A stretch of 64,000 nt of DNA from Streptococcus mitis (GTDB lineage Bacteria; Bacillota; Bacilli; Lactobacillales; Streptococcaceae), in contig NZ_CAMHZQ010000001.1 in NCBI RefSeq assembly GCF_946190275.1, forward strand, positions 1 to 64,000, in the 5' to 3' direction. Positions 52,917-61,485 of the stretch are shown here, piece by piece; position 1 is the stretch's first letter; each line of letters opens with the position of its first letter. The position numbers and the translations under genes are program-made. Below the pieces are notes generated by a model. That model did not search any database. It worked only from the letters and a program-made list of their open reading frames with translations, and was not told where the DNA came from.

Positions 52917-53023
52917 TATAGTTAGTTGAATTTGGAATAGTACGCTGTAGCTACTAAAACATTTCTAGAAATTAATTTGACTTTCCCAATATAGTTGTTC
53001 ATATCTTATTTCAATCTACTATA
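52917..53023. repeat. RUP element, 107 bp
   Basis: Starts tatagttagttgaatttgg and ends caatctactata; exactly 107 bp, same family as the pair near 9.9 kb. Confidence 0.75.
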
Positions 53024-53287
53024 TATCATTATTACTTTAGGTATTTAATAAAAAACTTAGAGTTTTATTAAGGATAATTATAATCTTGATTTGGCTGATA
53101 AAACTAACTTCCAGGAGCATTTCCCCGAAATGAGAGCATAATCATTTCTAATTAACATCCAATGGCTGTTGGTTGTTTACTTATCATAATCTTAAAAAGT
53201 AATGGTGTGAATTTTGCTAAAAATTATCTAAAACATACTCCATAGTTTAAGCCATAGGTGTTGCAAATGCTGTATTCTAATTCGTTC

Positions 53288-53335
53288 TTAACGGTTAGAG
53301 AATTGGGTAGCTTTTCGAGCTTTATTAAGTTCCAC
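53288..53335 (-). repeat. rpsI 3'-end relic (attachment-site copy 1)
   Basis: On the minus strand this encodes VELNKARKATQFSNR-stop, a worn version of the S9 C-terminus (family: KKARKASQFSKR). It is the most diverged of three such copies and marks the oldest junction of the island array. Confidence 0.65.
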
Positions 53336-53339
53336 ATCA

Positions 53340-53690
53340 TGATATTTATGATAAATTATCACTAAATTCAAGTTCTTTTGAGAGATAAAGCCTCAATTCT
53401 TACATATATAACCCTTTTTAAAATCGAGAGGTTATCAAAGGGTTATCACTTTTTTAGTTTTCGGAGCTTATGTAGTTGAGAAATACGAAATACTGTATCA
53501 TAAAGATGATGTACAGTTTAACAACAAACGCACAGCTACTTCATGCCAGTTCAAATGATTTTATTATCGTCATTTTCTATTCTGAAGATATTATTTCTAG
53601 ATATTTAAAAATAACAAAACAAATAGCAGATTATTTCTAAATATTTGAAAATAATGTCTATTTGTATTATACTATCTTTGAGGTATCTAT
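53340..53690. other. Gene-free stretch with a dispersed similarity
   Basis: No gene supported. The part near 53425-53485 (gttatcaaagggttatcac ... gcttatgtagttg) resembles 37400-37442 (gttattaaagagttatccc ... gcttatgtagttg), perhaps two relics of the same element. Confidence 0.4.
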
Positions 53691-53692
53691 TT

Positions 53693-54901
53693 ATGAACTA
53701 TATTAAAAGACCACATTATTTAGACTTTTTAAGAAGACATCGTGACCGCCAAATCATTAAAGTTGTGAGTGGAGTTAGACGAGCTGGTAAATCTGTTCTC
53801 TTTCAACTATATAAAGAGGAGTTGCTAGCAACTGGAGTAGACGAGGATCAGATTATATCCATCAATTTCGAAGATTTGAGTTACTATGAACTGCGACATT
53901 TTCAAACATTATTCGCTTATATAAAAGAGCAGTTAGTTGGGGAGAAAACATACTATATCTTTTTAGATGAAATTCAACATGTTGAAAAATTTGAGCTGGT
54001 AGCAGATAGTCTATTCATCCTACCAAATGTTGACCTCTATTTGACTGGATCCAACGCCTACTTTATGAGTAGCCAATTAGCTACAAACTTGACTGGTCGG
54101 TATGTTGAGATAGAAGTTCTTCCATTGTCATTTGAAGAATACCTATCAGGTCAATCTCTCTCAGAGAATCTGAATACAACAGAAATTTTTAACAATTATC
54201 TCTTTAGTGCTTTCCCTTACTTATTGCAAACATCATCTTACGCTGAAAAAATTGACTATCTCAGAGGAATATATAACTCCATACTGTTAAATGATATTGT
54301 CACTAGATTGGGAAATCCAAATCCTACTATTATTGAGCGCATTGTCCGAACCCTTCTCAGTAGTACAGGTAGCTTAATATCAACAAATAAGATTCGCAAT
54401 ACCCTGGTCAGCCAAAATGTTTCAATCTCCCATAATACTTTAGAAAATTATTTGACGACTTTGACAGATAGTTTACTTTTTTATTCCGTTCCACGTTTTG
54501 ATGTAAAAGGTCGAGCATTATTGCAACGCTTAGAAAAATATTATCCCGTTGATTTAGGTTTACGACACCTCTTATTACCAGACCACAAAGAAGATATTGG
54601 CCATATCTTGGAAAATATTGTATATTTGGAATTAAGACGTAGATATTCACAAGTATATGTTGGTAATTTAGATAAATATGAGGTTGATTTTGTTGTTGTA
54701 ACTGATCTTGGTCACTACGCTTATTATCAAGTCAGTGAAACAACACTTGCTCCAGAAACACTAGAAAGAGAACTTAGACCACTAGAAGCCATTAAAGATC
54801 AATTCCCCAAGTATCTATTAACAATGGATACGATTCAGCCAACAGCAAATTACAATGGTATTGAGAAGAAAAACATTATAGATTGGTTACTAGAAAAATA
54901 A
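53693..54901 (+). CDS. AAA+ ATPase with DUF4143 domain
   Basis: Protein of 402 residues: N-terminal AAA_14 domain (Walker A GVRRAGKSVL near 25; Walker B YIFLDEIQHV near 95; sensor YLTGSNAYFM) and a C-terminal DUF4143 domain with a PD-(D/E)xK-like region (LELRRRYSQVYVGNLDKYEVDFVVV). Family members are common on mobile elements and their role is unsettled. The ATG at 53693 (MNYIKRPHY) is the family start; upstream codons are discarded. It lies between two rpsI relics, so it is island cargo. Confidence 0.85.
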   Translation: MNYIKRPHYLDFLRRHRDRQIIKVVSGVRRAGKSVLFQLYKEELLATGVDEDQIISINFEDLSYYELRHFQTLFAYIKEQLVGEKTYYIFLDEIQHVEKFELVADSLFILPNVDLYLTGSNAYFMSSQLATNLTGRYVEIEVLPLSFEEYLSGQSLSENLNTTEIFNNYLFSAFPYLLQTSSYAEKIDYLRGIYNSILLNDIVTRLGNPNPTIIERIVRTLLSSTGSLISTNKIRNTLVSQNVSISHNTLENYLTTLTDSLLFYSVPRFDVKGRALLQRLEKYYPVDLGLRHLLLPDHKEDIGHILENIVYLELRRRYSQVYVGNLDKYEVDFVVVTDLGHYAYYQVSETTLAPETLERELRPLEAIKDQFPKYLLTMDTIQPTANYNGIEKKNIIDWLLEK

Positions 54902-54939
54902 ATAATCATAAATCATACATCTAACTAGGTTTGTAACAG

Positions 54940-55059
54940 TCCGTTATCAATGATTCTATCCAAACCCTAACAAGATATAAGGAATTTAGAACACTGATAC
55001 TTGAAAGATAACATGGAATCTATAACTTCTGGAAGTACTATCAAAAATTAATATCATAG
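54940..55059 (+). pseudogene. Relic of an unidentified coding sequence
   Basis: In one frame it reads SVINDSIQTLTRYKEFRTLI, one in-frame stop, then HGIYNFWKYYQKLIS-stop. This looks like a decayed C-terminus of a protein I do not recognise. Short, so uncertain. Confidence 0.3.
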
Positions 55060-55119
55060 TCTTGTTAGAGAAAAGCATCACCCACTTCCTCAAATGAGAT
55101 TAAATTGTAACTGAATTAT

Positions 55120-56560
55120 AATAAAAAAACTCTAAGCAGGCAGAGCCTGCTAACTCATGACAGAAAAAGAAGTTTAGCTTATAATGAAGATGAACAATAC
55201 AAATCCGTGGTGTCTAATAGGGCTTTTCCTAGCCTGTTAAAAAAACTGGATGAACAAGAGTCATGAGATAACTCGAATATGCCTTGAGCATGAAAATAAA
55301 ATTACTAGTAGCCTCTTGTTCTATTGTTCAAATAGTTAACAGGAGGTTTTTATAATGGAAGTCATGATTGAAACGTGTTGTGGTATTGATGTCCACCAAA
55401 AATCCATTGTTTGTTGTATTCTAGATGGTCCACTAGATACTAATAAGCTAAAGAAAATTCAGAAGAAATTTGGGACAACTACTGTAGCTCTTCACAATGC
55501 CTTAGATTGGTTGGTGGAGAACCATGTCACACATGTCTTTTTTGAAAGTACTGGGCAATATTGGCTCCCTCTCTTTAATATCTTTTCAGATTCTAATCTC
55601 GTCTTGGTACTTGCCAATCCTCAACATATCAAGAATGTGCCTGGTCGAAAAACAGACATGAAAGATGCCGAATGGATTGCTCAACTCGGCCGTTGCGGAC
55701 TAATTGAACCTTCCTATATCCCTGCTCCTGAAGTAGTACAGCTTCGTTTACTGACACGTCGCATGCGTTCTTACAAGCAGCGTCAAACTCAAGTCAAAAA
55801 TGAAATTCACAATCTCTTACAACGGGCTAATATCAAGCTAATAAGTTATCTTTCTGATATTTTTTCTAAGACAGGGCGATCACTTTTAAAATTATTTATT
55901 AACGGAGAAAGCATTAATGTAGAATCTGTTATCCCTTGTATCCAAAAGCGAGTGAAAGCAAGTCCAGAAGAACTTGTTGAAGCGATGGAAGGAAAGTTGT
56001 CACTAGAAGATCGCTTCCTCTTAGACCAGAGCTTAGAGGAATATCAGATGTATCAGGAACTCATTGAAAAATTGACCGATGAGATTCAACACTACATCGA
56101 AAAGGAGTTTCCCTGAGGAAAATAGGATACTTCAAACCATTCCTGGTGTGAATGAAAACTGTGCTGCCACTATTCTAGCTGAGATTGGACCAACTGTTAC
56201 AGCCTTTCCATCCGATGCACACTTAGCATCCTGGACTGGACTATGCCCAGGATCTTATGAGAGTGCTGGCATTAAAAAATCCTCACACATTACGCAAGGA
56301 AATCGATATATCAAACAGGCTCTGACCATGTCGGGATTAATTGTAGCACATTCTAAGGATCCAGCTTTTTCTTCTTTTTACAATCGAATTTCCCAAAGAG
56401 GAAGCAAGATGAAGGCAATTATTGCTTATGCTCATAAGATTCTCAGAATCATTTACAAACTACTCTCCACCAAACAGACTTATCAAAAAGAAAAGGCGAT
56501 AGGACTGAGGAAACAGTTCTAACGCTCAAACTAAAAAAATTTCAATTACAGTATAGCACA
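55120..56560 (+). mobile_element. IS110-family insertion sequence (ends approximate)
   Basis: Transposase gene with a 220-bp noncoding leader (about 55130-55354) holding a perfect hairpin gcaggc-aga-gcctgc. In IS110-group elements the noncoding end near the transposase start encodes a bridge RNA that chooses target and donor sites, so this leader is the place to look. IS110 elements have no clear terminal inverted repeats, so the ends are estimates. Confidence 0.6.
55355..56522 (+). pseudogene. IS110-family transposase, frameshifted
   Basis: First frame (55355-56116): DEDD domain with GIDVHQKSIVCC (first Asp), FESTGQYW and KTDMKDAEWIAQL (later acidic residues). Second frame (about 56116-56522): C-terminal Tnp_20 domain with LQTIPGVNENCAATILAEIG, DAHLASWTGLCPG (catalytic Ser region follows) and GNRYIKQAL. 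The frames would join as KEFPEENRIL if one C of the ccc at about 56111-56113 were removed. So a one-base insertion breaks the gene. The ATG follows aggagg. Confidence 0.88.
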
Positions 56561-56740
56561 GGAAGTGATTTTTTGCGCTTTTTTACTGTCTTTTTTCAAA
56601 TAAAAGGCTGAGCAATCGGGCTTTAAAATCAGAAAAACGCATAGTATCAGGTGTTCACAAAAACAACCTTGATAATATGTGTTTTATTATGGAAATATTT
56701 GCTTCATTTTCTCCTGAAATTGAGTTTTTTCTATCCTATT

Positions 56741-57133
56741 TTATCTATTCCTAATGACTTAATTCAGCTTCTTACCTCTTGGAAAGAGCAACAAAAATAT
56801 GAACTAGCAAAATTTGGTATCATCAGTAATCCAGAACAATTTGTTTTTACATATATCGACACAAAAGGAAACATCAACAAGCCTTTACATGCTGACTATC
56901 TAAACAACAAAATGAAAAGTATTAGAAAGCGACATAAAGAGCTGACACATGCTACACCTCATAAATTACGCCATACAGGAGCAACGCTTGCTAAACAAGC
57001 AGGAATGACATTAAAAGATATTTCTGGAGCAATAACCCACAGCGACACAGGTACAACACAGATTTATGTCAATACTTCTAATGTAGTCCCTATGGCAGTC
57101 TGTGAATTTGCCTTAAAGTCTCTAAAACAATAA
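56741..57133 (+). pseudogene. Tyrosine recombinase (integrase), C-terminal fragment
   Basis: About 130 residues from the catalytic domain: HKLRHTGATLAKQAG (Arg and His of the box II motif) and THSDTGTTQIYVN (His and the Tyr nucleophile). The N-terminal DNA-binding domains and the first catalytic Arg are missing; codons before about 56741 do not look like integrase. The stop is 20 bp before an rpsI repeat, the usual place of an integrase next to its attachment site. It is a relic of the integrase that built this island. Confidence 0.82.
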
Positions 57134-57153
57134 GGTAAAAATAGAGGTAAACT

Positions 57154-57241
57154 TTCGAGTGCTTTGAAACGTTGATATAATCGGATTGATTAACGTTTTG
57201 AGAACTGTAATGCTTTACGAGCCTTTTTCAAGCCTGGTTTG
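57154..57241 (-). repeat. rpsI 3'-end relic (attachment-site copy 2)
   Basis: 88-bp segment. On the minus strand it encodes KPGLKKARKALQFSKR-stop (stop at 57190-57192), followed by the start of the rpsI trailer. It aligns without gaps with 59014-59101. Confidence 0.8.
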
Positions 57242-57349
57242 ATACATTTTTATTTCAACAAGTTTCTTCATTCCTTTAAAATCAACGTTTTTCCGTGTTT
57301 CCTGAAAATAAATTCACAACTAATTTGAATAAGTTTCAGTTAAATGGTG

Positions 57350-57523
57350 TGAATTTTACCCTATGGAAACATCTACCAAGTAATTTATATCTTCCAACTC
57401 CCCCTCATCAAACATTTGATAAAAAACATTTTATAAGGCAGCATTTACTTTATCACATTCATCAATTAATACAATTTTGATTTCTCTGGACAATAAATCA
57501 TTAGCTTCTGTAAAAAACTATTG
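57350..57523 (-). pseudogene. Relic of an AAA+ ATPase
   Basis: On the minus strand: FFTEANDLLSREIKIVLIDE, then CDKVNAAL, a stop, then NVFYQMFDEGELEDINYLVD. It resembles the Walker B and following segment of Clp-like or McrB-like AAA+ ATPases, broken by stops. Lies between attachment copy 2 and pezT. Confidence 0.4.
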
Positions 57524-57585
57524 CTGTAGATTTATGGAAATAAATTACTTTTTAGTGTACTCATAAATTACCCCTGCGTCACTTA

Positions 57586-58347
57586 TCAATTATCACCTAA
57601 CTCCCTCAACCTTTCCTGTCCTATCTTCAACATCTCTTCTTCCACCGTGTTCCATTTTCCAAATAGGCATTCGTGTAAAACTTCTGCTGCTGAGGTTTCG
57701 TCTACTTGCGAATCATAAACACACGATTGATCTCTTTGATAAATTTGAATTTGTCTAAAAAGTTCACTCTTTTCTAACTCTCGTAAATTATCAACCAAAT
57801 GTTCTACAATTCCATCATGGTGTTCTTTAAGAGTCGCTCTAGCTTGACTAGGATCTATGACATAGAGCTCCTCATAACGTATCAAAGTACTGAGATAGGA
57901 TAATTCTGGCTTAGTCGCAATCAGTGCAAGTGAGACTTGATATCCTCTAGTTGTCAATAATTGTGCTGTTTTCCGAGGAACTTCGGTTGTTCTCAAGGTA
58001 CCCTCGATTAATAAATGATAACCTCGTTTACTCAACTCATCTACAAGATATTCAACCATTTGTCCCGCGAATACTTTGGTGTAATCCACACTATCTTTAC
58101 CATACTTTTCCTGTAAACCAAGGTAGTTCGGATGAAAAGAGCGATAACTATCTCCATCAATGATAATGATATTTCCTTGAAATTCCCTTTGTTTAATACG
58201 GTGAATCGTTGTCTTACCAGCACCACTCTGTCCACCGAGCAAAATAGCCTTGGGCTGAGATGAAGTTGTTTTTCCACGAATTAAAGAACGAACGAGTCGA
58301 TTATAGGCTTTAATAAAGTCATCCTGGCTAAATTTATCTAATTTCAT
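57586..58347 (-). CDS. pezT: Zeta toxin PezT (UDP-GlcNAc kinase)
   Basis: Toxin of 253 residues of the epsilon/zeta system. It phosphorylates UDP-N-acetylglucosamine and so blocks peptidoglycan synthesis. Walker A GQSGAGKT (39-46) with Lys45; catalytic Asp66 in IIDGDSYR; LIEGTLRTTEV near 115. Overlaps pezA by one base (TAATG). In pneumococcus pezAT is carried on pathogenicity island PPI-1. Here it lies alone between two rpsI relics. Confidence 0.94.
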   Translation of the reverse strand: MKLDKFSQDDFIKAYNRLVRSLIRGKTTSSQPKAILLGGQSGAGKTTIHRIKQREFQGNIIIIDGDSYRSFHPNYLGLQEKYGKDSVDYTKVFAGQMVEYLVDELSKRGYHLLIEGTLRTTEVPRKTAQLLTTRGYQVSLALIATKPELSYLSTLIRYEELYVIDPSQARATLKEHHDGIVEHLVDNLRELEKSELFRQIQIYQRDQSCVYDSQVDETSAAEVLHECLFGKWNTVEEEMLKIGQERLRELGDN

Positions 58348-58823
58348 TAAGCCACAACTAGATGACTAGCTTGTTCTAGCACACGTTCAATGCCATCCAA
58401 ATAGCCATTATATCGCTCTACTTCCTCAAAAGTAGCAACAAGATAAATCTTCGTATTAATCAAATCAGAAAGATCATCGCTCATTAGAACCCAAGGATTC
58501 GAACTATCATCAAATTCAATTCCTTGTTCATCTTGAAAACGATAAAGTTGCGCTAAGATATTCGCTCCTCGTTCCTTTATCAATTCTATTTTTAATGTTA
58601 AGTGATAATCTTCTACTGGTGTGAGCATTTTTTCCTCCCCTACAATATCGATATAGGAAACATTAAATTTTTTGCAGATACGATCTACTAATTCTGTCGA
58701 AACTGAACTTGTTCCATTCTCATAACGGCTCAGGCTATTTCGAGAGATACCAATAATCTTTGCGAATTCAGGTTGGGTGAGATCATGTGTTTTACGTAAT
58801 GTTTTTATATTTTCTCCAATCAT
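58347..58823 (-). CDS. pezA: Antitoxin/repressor PezA
   Basis: Antitoxin of 158 residues: N-terminal HTH (MIGENIKTLRKTHDLTQPEFAKIIGISRNSLSRYENG) that represses the pezAT promoter and a C-terminal helical domain that binds PezT. I chose the ATG at 58823, after ggagggttctt, because it gives the known PezA length; a longer reading starts upstream of the promoter. An extended -10 (TGcTATAAT on the minus strand, 58849-58857) lies upstream. Confidence 0.94.
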   Translation of the reverse strand: MIGENIKTLRKTHDLTQPEFAKIIGISRNSLSRYENGTSSVSTELVDRICKKFNVSYIDIVGEEKMLTPVEDYHLTLKIELIKERGANILAQLYRFQDEQGIEFDDSSNPWVLMSDDLSDLINTKIYLVATFEEVERYNGYLDGIERVLEQASHLVVA

Positions 58824-58848
58824 AAGAACCCTCCTTTTATTTATTTCT

Positions 58849-58857
58849 ATTATAGCA
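58849..58857 (-). promoter_or_regulatory. pezAT promoter (extended -10)
   Basis: TGcTATAAT on the minus strand, 26 bp upstream of the pezA start. Confidence 0.55.
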
Positions 58858-58989
58858 CAAAAACAAAAACGCAAACTTTATTAAAAATATTAATATCTAA
58901 GATTTAGAGATTGAAGACTACATCACGAAAACTCTGAAAAGTACTGATATCCTGCTGTTTCCCATAGTATTTAAATTTTTAAGCAAAAC

Positions 58990-59021
58990 AAAAAAGACAC
59001 CCAAGAGATGACTCTTGAGTG
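58990..59021 (-). terminator. rpsI-type terminator
   Basis: On the minus strand actcaagag-tcat-ctcttgggt and a T run. It was probably the original rpsI terminator, carried with attachment copy 3. It would now stop transcription of the operon at 59.3-61.2 kb before pezA. Confidence 0.8.
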
Positions 59022-59101
59022 CTTTGAAACATTGATATAATCGTACTGATTAACGTTTTGAAAATTGGCTAGCTTTACGAGCTTTTTTCAAGGATGGTTT
59101 G
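59014..59101 (-). repeat. rpsI 3'-end relic (attachment-site copy 3)
   Basis: On the minus strand KPSLKKARKASQFSKR-stop (stop at 59050-59052), the least changed of the three copies, followed by the trailer and terminator. The intact rpsI gene is not in the window; by synteny it should lie beyond 64 kb on the minus strand. Confidence 0.82.
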
Positions 59102-59305
59102 TGAAAGCTAGTTTTTATATACTTATAAAATGGCTTTAGAATAGTACTTTATTGAATCTTAAATTATTAAGATTTTAAAAAAATAAATATAAGTATACTA
59201 CTTTTAGGAAATTTTTATATTACTTTTAAATTTTCTTTTGTAATCAATTATGTTTAATTGTCAACAATAAAATATGAACTTAAAAATTTGACTTATAAAT
59301 ATATC

Positions 59306-59518
59306 TTACACATCTTCAAAACCTAACCATTTCAAATCCCAATATCCTTCCTTACCATCATCAAATAAATTAATATCTATTTCATCTTCATCAACAGTAT
59401 TTTGTTCCATAGCTTTTGTATTTTCATAACAATAATAATATTTGTGACATCTATCATTACTTTCCCAATATATTTCAATCTTTATGTTAACGTCAGTATC
59501 ATCGTATAATTTGGCCAT
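59306..59518 (-). CDS. Hypothetical acidic protein
   Basis: Protein of 70 residues, strongly acidic, rich in Tyr and Trp, without membrane helix. The ATG follows a perfect-type ggggg/agg region (aaggggggac upstream). Last gene of a four-gene minus-strand operon headed by an XRE regulator. No family recognised. Confidence 0.55.
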   Translation of the reverse strand: MAKLYDDTDVNIKIEIYWESNDRCHKYYYCYENTKAMEQNTVDEDEIDINLFDDGKEGYWDLKWLGFEDV

Positions 59519-59562
59519 AGTCCCCCCTTATAGTAATCTAGAAATAGTTTTGAGCCTAGAAA

Positions 59563-59982
59563 TCATAATTCAAACAATGACTTATTATCTAGAAGAAATG
59601 CTTCCTTTTCTTGTTCAGTTCCACCTCTTGGATAAACTTTATTACCTAAACGATAACTATGAACACGAGGAGATTTTCTCTCATCAGGATAACGATGACT
59701 CATAGTTTTATTTTCAAGTATTTCAGAAAAAGATGAATTAGCTGTTGAATGATTTTTTTCAAAATCATCCAAATTATTGTCTTTTTCATAATTGGCAAGA
59801 CTAGCAAAAACTACTGTTACTACTGCTCCTAAAAATACAACAACTTTCGGATGCTCGTTTACCAACTTAAGACACTTCTCCTCTGATTCCAAAAACTTAT
59901 CACCTATTGATTTTGATATTTTAATAGTATGGTTTAATGTACTATTTGTACAATCTTTTAATTTTGTTAAACTTAATTTCAT
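59563..59982 (-). CDS. Hypothetical single-pass membrane protein
   Basis: Protein of 139 residues with one hydrophobic helix about 46-63 (VVVFLGAVVTVVFASLA). A helical N-terminal part precedes it, and a polar tail follows with YRLGNKVYPRGGTEQEKEAF. No family recognised. Middle gene of the XRE operon; 44 bp before the next gene. Confidence 0.6.
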   Translation of the reverse strand: MKLSLTKLKDCTNSTLNHTIKISKSIGDKFLESEEKCLKLVNEHPKVVVFLGAVVTVVFASLANYEKDNNLDDFEKNHSTANSSFSEILENKTMSHRYPDERKSPRVHSYRLGNKVYPRGGTEQEKEAFLLDNKSLFEL

Positions 59983-60050
59983 TATTCTTCCCTCATTTTT
60001 ATCTCTCTATTATCGTACCTTTAATGCACTAACAACAATATAAGAATTAA

Positions 60051-60242
60051 TCATTCCAATTTTATATTAAGTAGTTTTATAGATTCGTAAAAAGTCTTAT
60101 CTTTATTAATTATAATATCAATCTCATTTCCGACATCTTCAATAATGTATTGAGTAAATATATTATTAATTCTTACTTTTTTTATTGAAAGAATAAGCAA
60201 TAATAAACACAGAAAAATAATGACCATAATTAAAAAATACAT
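60051..60242 (-). CDS. Hypothetical small membrane protein
   Basis: Protein of 63 residues: N-terminal membrane helix (residues 2-20), then a basic patch and a cytoplasmic-like tail. It could be a membrane-acting small toxin or a regulator, but no family is recognised. Lies 64 bp downstream of the XRE gene. Confidence 0.5.
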   Translation of the reverse strand: MYFLIMVIIFLCLLLLILSIKKVRINNIFTQYIIEDVGNEIDIIINKDKTFYESIKLLNIKLE

Positions 60243-60306
60243 TGAAAAACCTCTTTTCTAACTTTTTAAAAATTATATACCTTCTCAACGTATTTGTCGT
60301 TCAGCA

Positions 60307-61206
60307 TTACTGAACTTTTCCAACTTTTATAAAATAATTTTCTATTCTTTTAATAAATTTATTTTTCATCAATGATAAATCCGATAGCAATGCCAGACCA
60401 ATTTGCTGATTAATTTCAGTACTGAGTTCATTGTCAACAATATCAAAAATATAAATCAAACAATGATAATAATCTCCTAATTGAAACAATCGTTCATCAC
60501 CTTTTAACACTCTAATTTCTTCCATAATATCTTTATAATAGTCTTCATAAACCATAGATCTCAACTTATCAGGGAAATCTTTGCTTTTACTCAATAAATC
60601 TTCCAAAAGAAAACGTTTTATTTCCTTCTTCCTTCTTATCTTATTTTTAATTTCAAAAAAATCAAATACTCCCTCAAAATATTTATAACTCTTTATCATT
60701 ATTATCAACAAGAGAAATAAACTTAATCCATTTGCTGTAGCAGATATGCAATCTGATTGCTTTATTAGCTCGCCATAAGCCAATAAAGCTTTCTCAAAAT
60801 AAATATAACTATTCTCATCTTCATTTTCTATACATTCTAAAAAATGTCTATGACTAGCTTTAATCTCAATCAATTTTGGGTATAAATCGTCTTCTTCTTT
60901 AATTGTTACAATAGGGAATAGACATACAATAGAATGAAGCAAATCAGAACCCCTATCTTCTGCAACATTATTTAAATAATTTAATAATGAAAAACCTGTA
61001 CTTAAATCATCTTCTAATAATTGATCCACAGTAACTCTATAGCGTGCTGCTATTCGCTTTAAATTTTCTTGCGATGGACTATTATTTCCACTTTCCCAAT
61101 TCGCAACTGCACTTTTACTATCTAATCCTATAGAATACGCTAAATCCTCTTGAGTTTCCCCCATACGTTTTCTTAAACTTTTAATATTTTTGGATAATCT
61201 ATCCAT
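60307..61206 (-). CDS. XRE-family regulator with long C-terminal domain
   Basis: Protein of 299 residues: HTH domain about 1-62 (IKSLRKRMGETQEDLAYSIGLDSKSAVANWESG), then a helical region without a recognised domain. It includes a hydrophobic stretch about 155-175. I chose the ATG at 61206 over ATGs up to 17 codons upstream because a ggag site is 7 bases before it. It heads a minus-strand operon with three small genes and is divergent from the EVE-HNH nuclease, which it may repress. Confidence 0.8.
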   Translation of the reverse strand: MDRLSKNIKSLRKRMGETQEDLAYSIGLDSKSAVANWESGNNSPSQENLKRIAARYRVTVDQLLEDDLSTGFSLLNYLNNVAEDRGSDLLHSIVCLFPIVTIKEEDDLYPKLIEIKASHRHFLECIENEDENSYIYFEKALLAYGELIKQSDCISATANGLSLFLLLIIMIKSYKYFEGVFDFFEIKNKIRRKKEIKRFLLEDLLSKSKDFPDKLRSMVYEDYYKDIMEEIRVLKGDERLFQLGDYYHCLIYIFDIVDNELSTEINQQIGLALLSDLSLMKNKFIKRIENYFIKVGKVQ

Positions 61207-61442
61207 GGTCATACTCCATTTAAAAATAAAATCATTTACATCATAATTATACCACAATACACTATTCCACTGACTAAGTTTCCGAAAATAAGTATTTTTT
61301 AAGAACGTCTATTTTCCGCAATATACCATCATTCGAAGTGAACATTCATTCATTTTCCAACCAGGTCGTTTCAATTAGGAATAATCATTCTGAAAATATG
61401 ACAATCAAACTATTTTTGAATGTAGATTATATTAAAAAAACA

Positions 61443-61451
61443 TGATACAAT
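61443..61451 (+). promoter_or_regulatory. Promoter of the EVE-HNH gene (extended -10)
   Basis: TGaTACAAT, 34 bp before the start codon; no clear -35. Ribosome site ataggagg. Confidence 0.5.
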
Positions 61452-61485
61452 AACATAGTACAATAATGACATATAGGAGGCATTT

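Noticed and set aside
57295..57480. Plus-strand ORF of 61 codons before pezT
   Set aside because: Opposite a better-supported AAA+ relic; no ribosome site.
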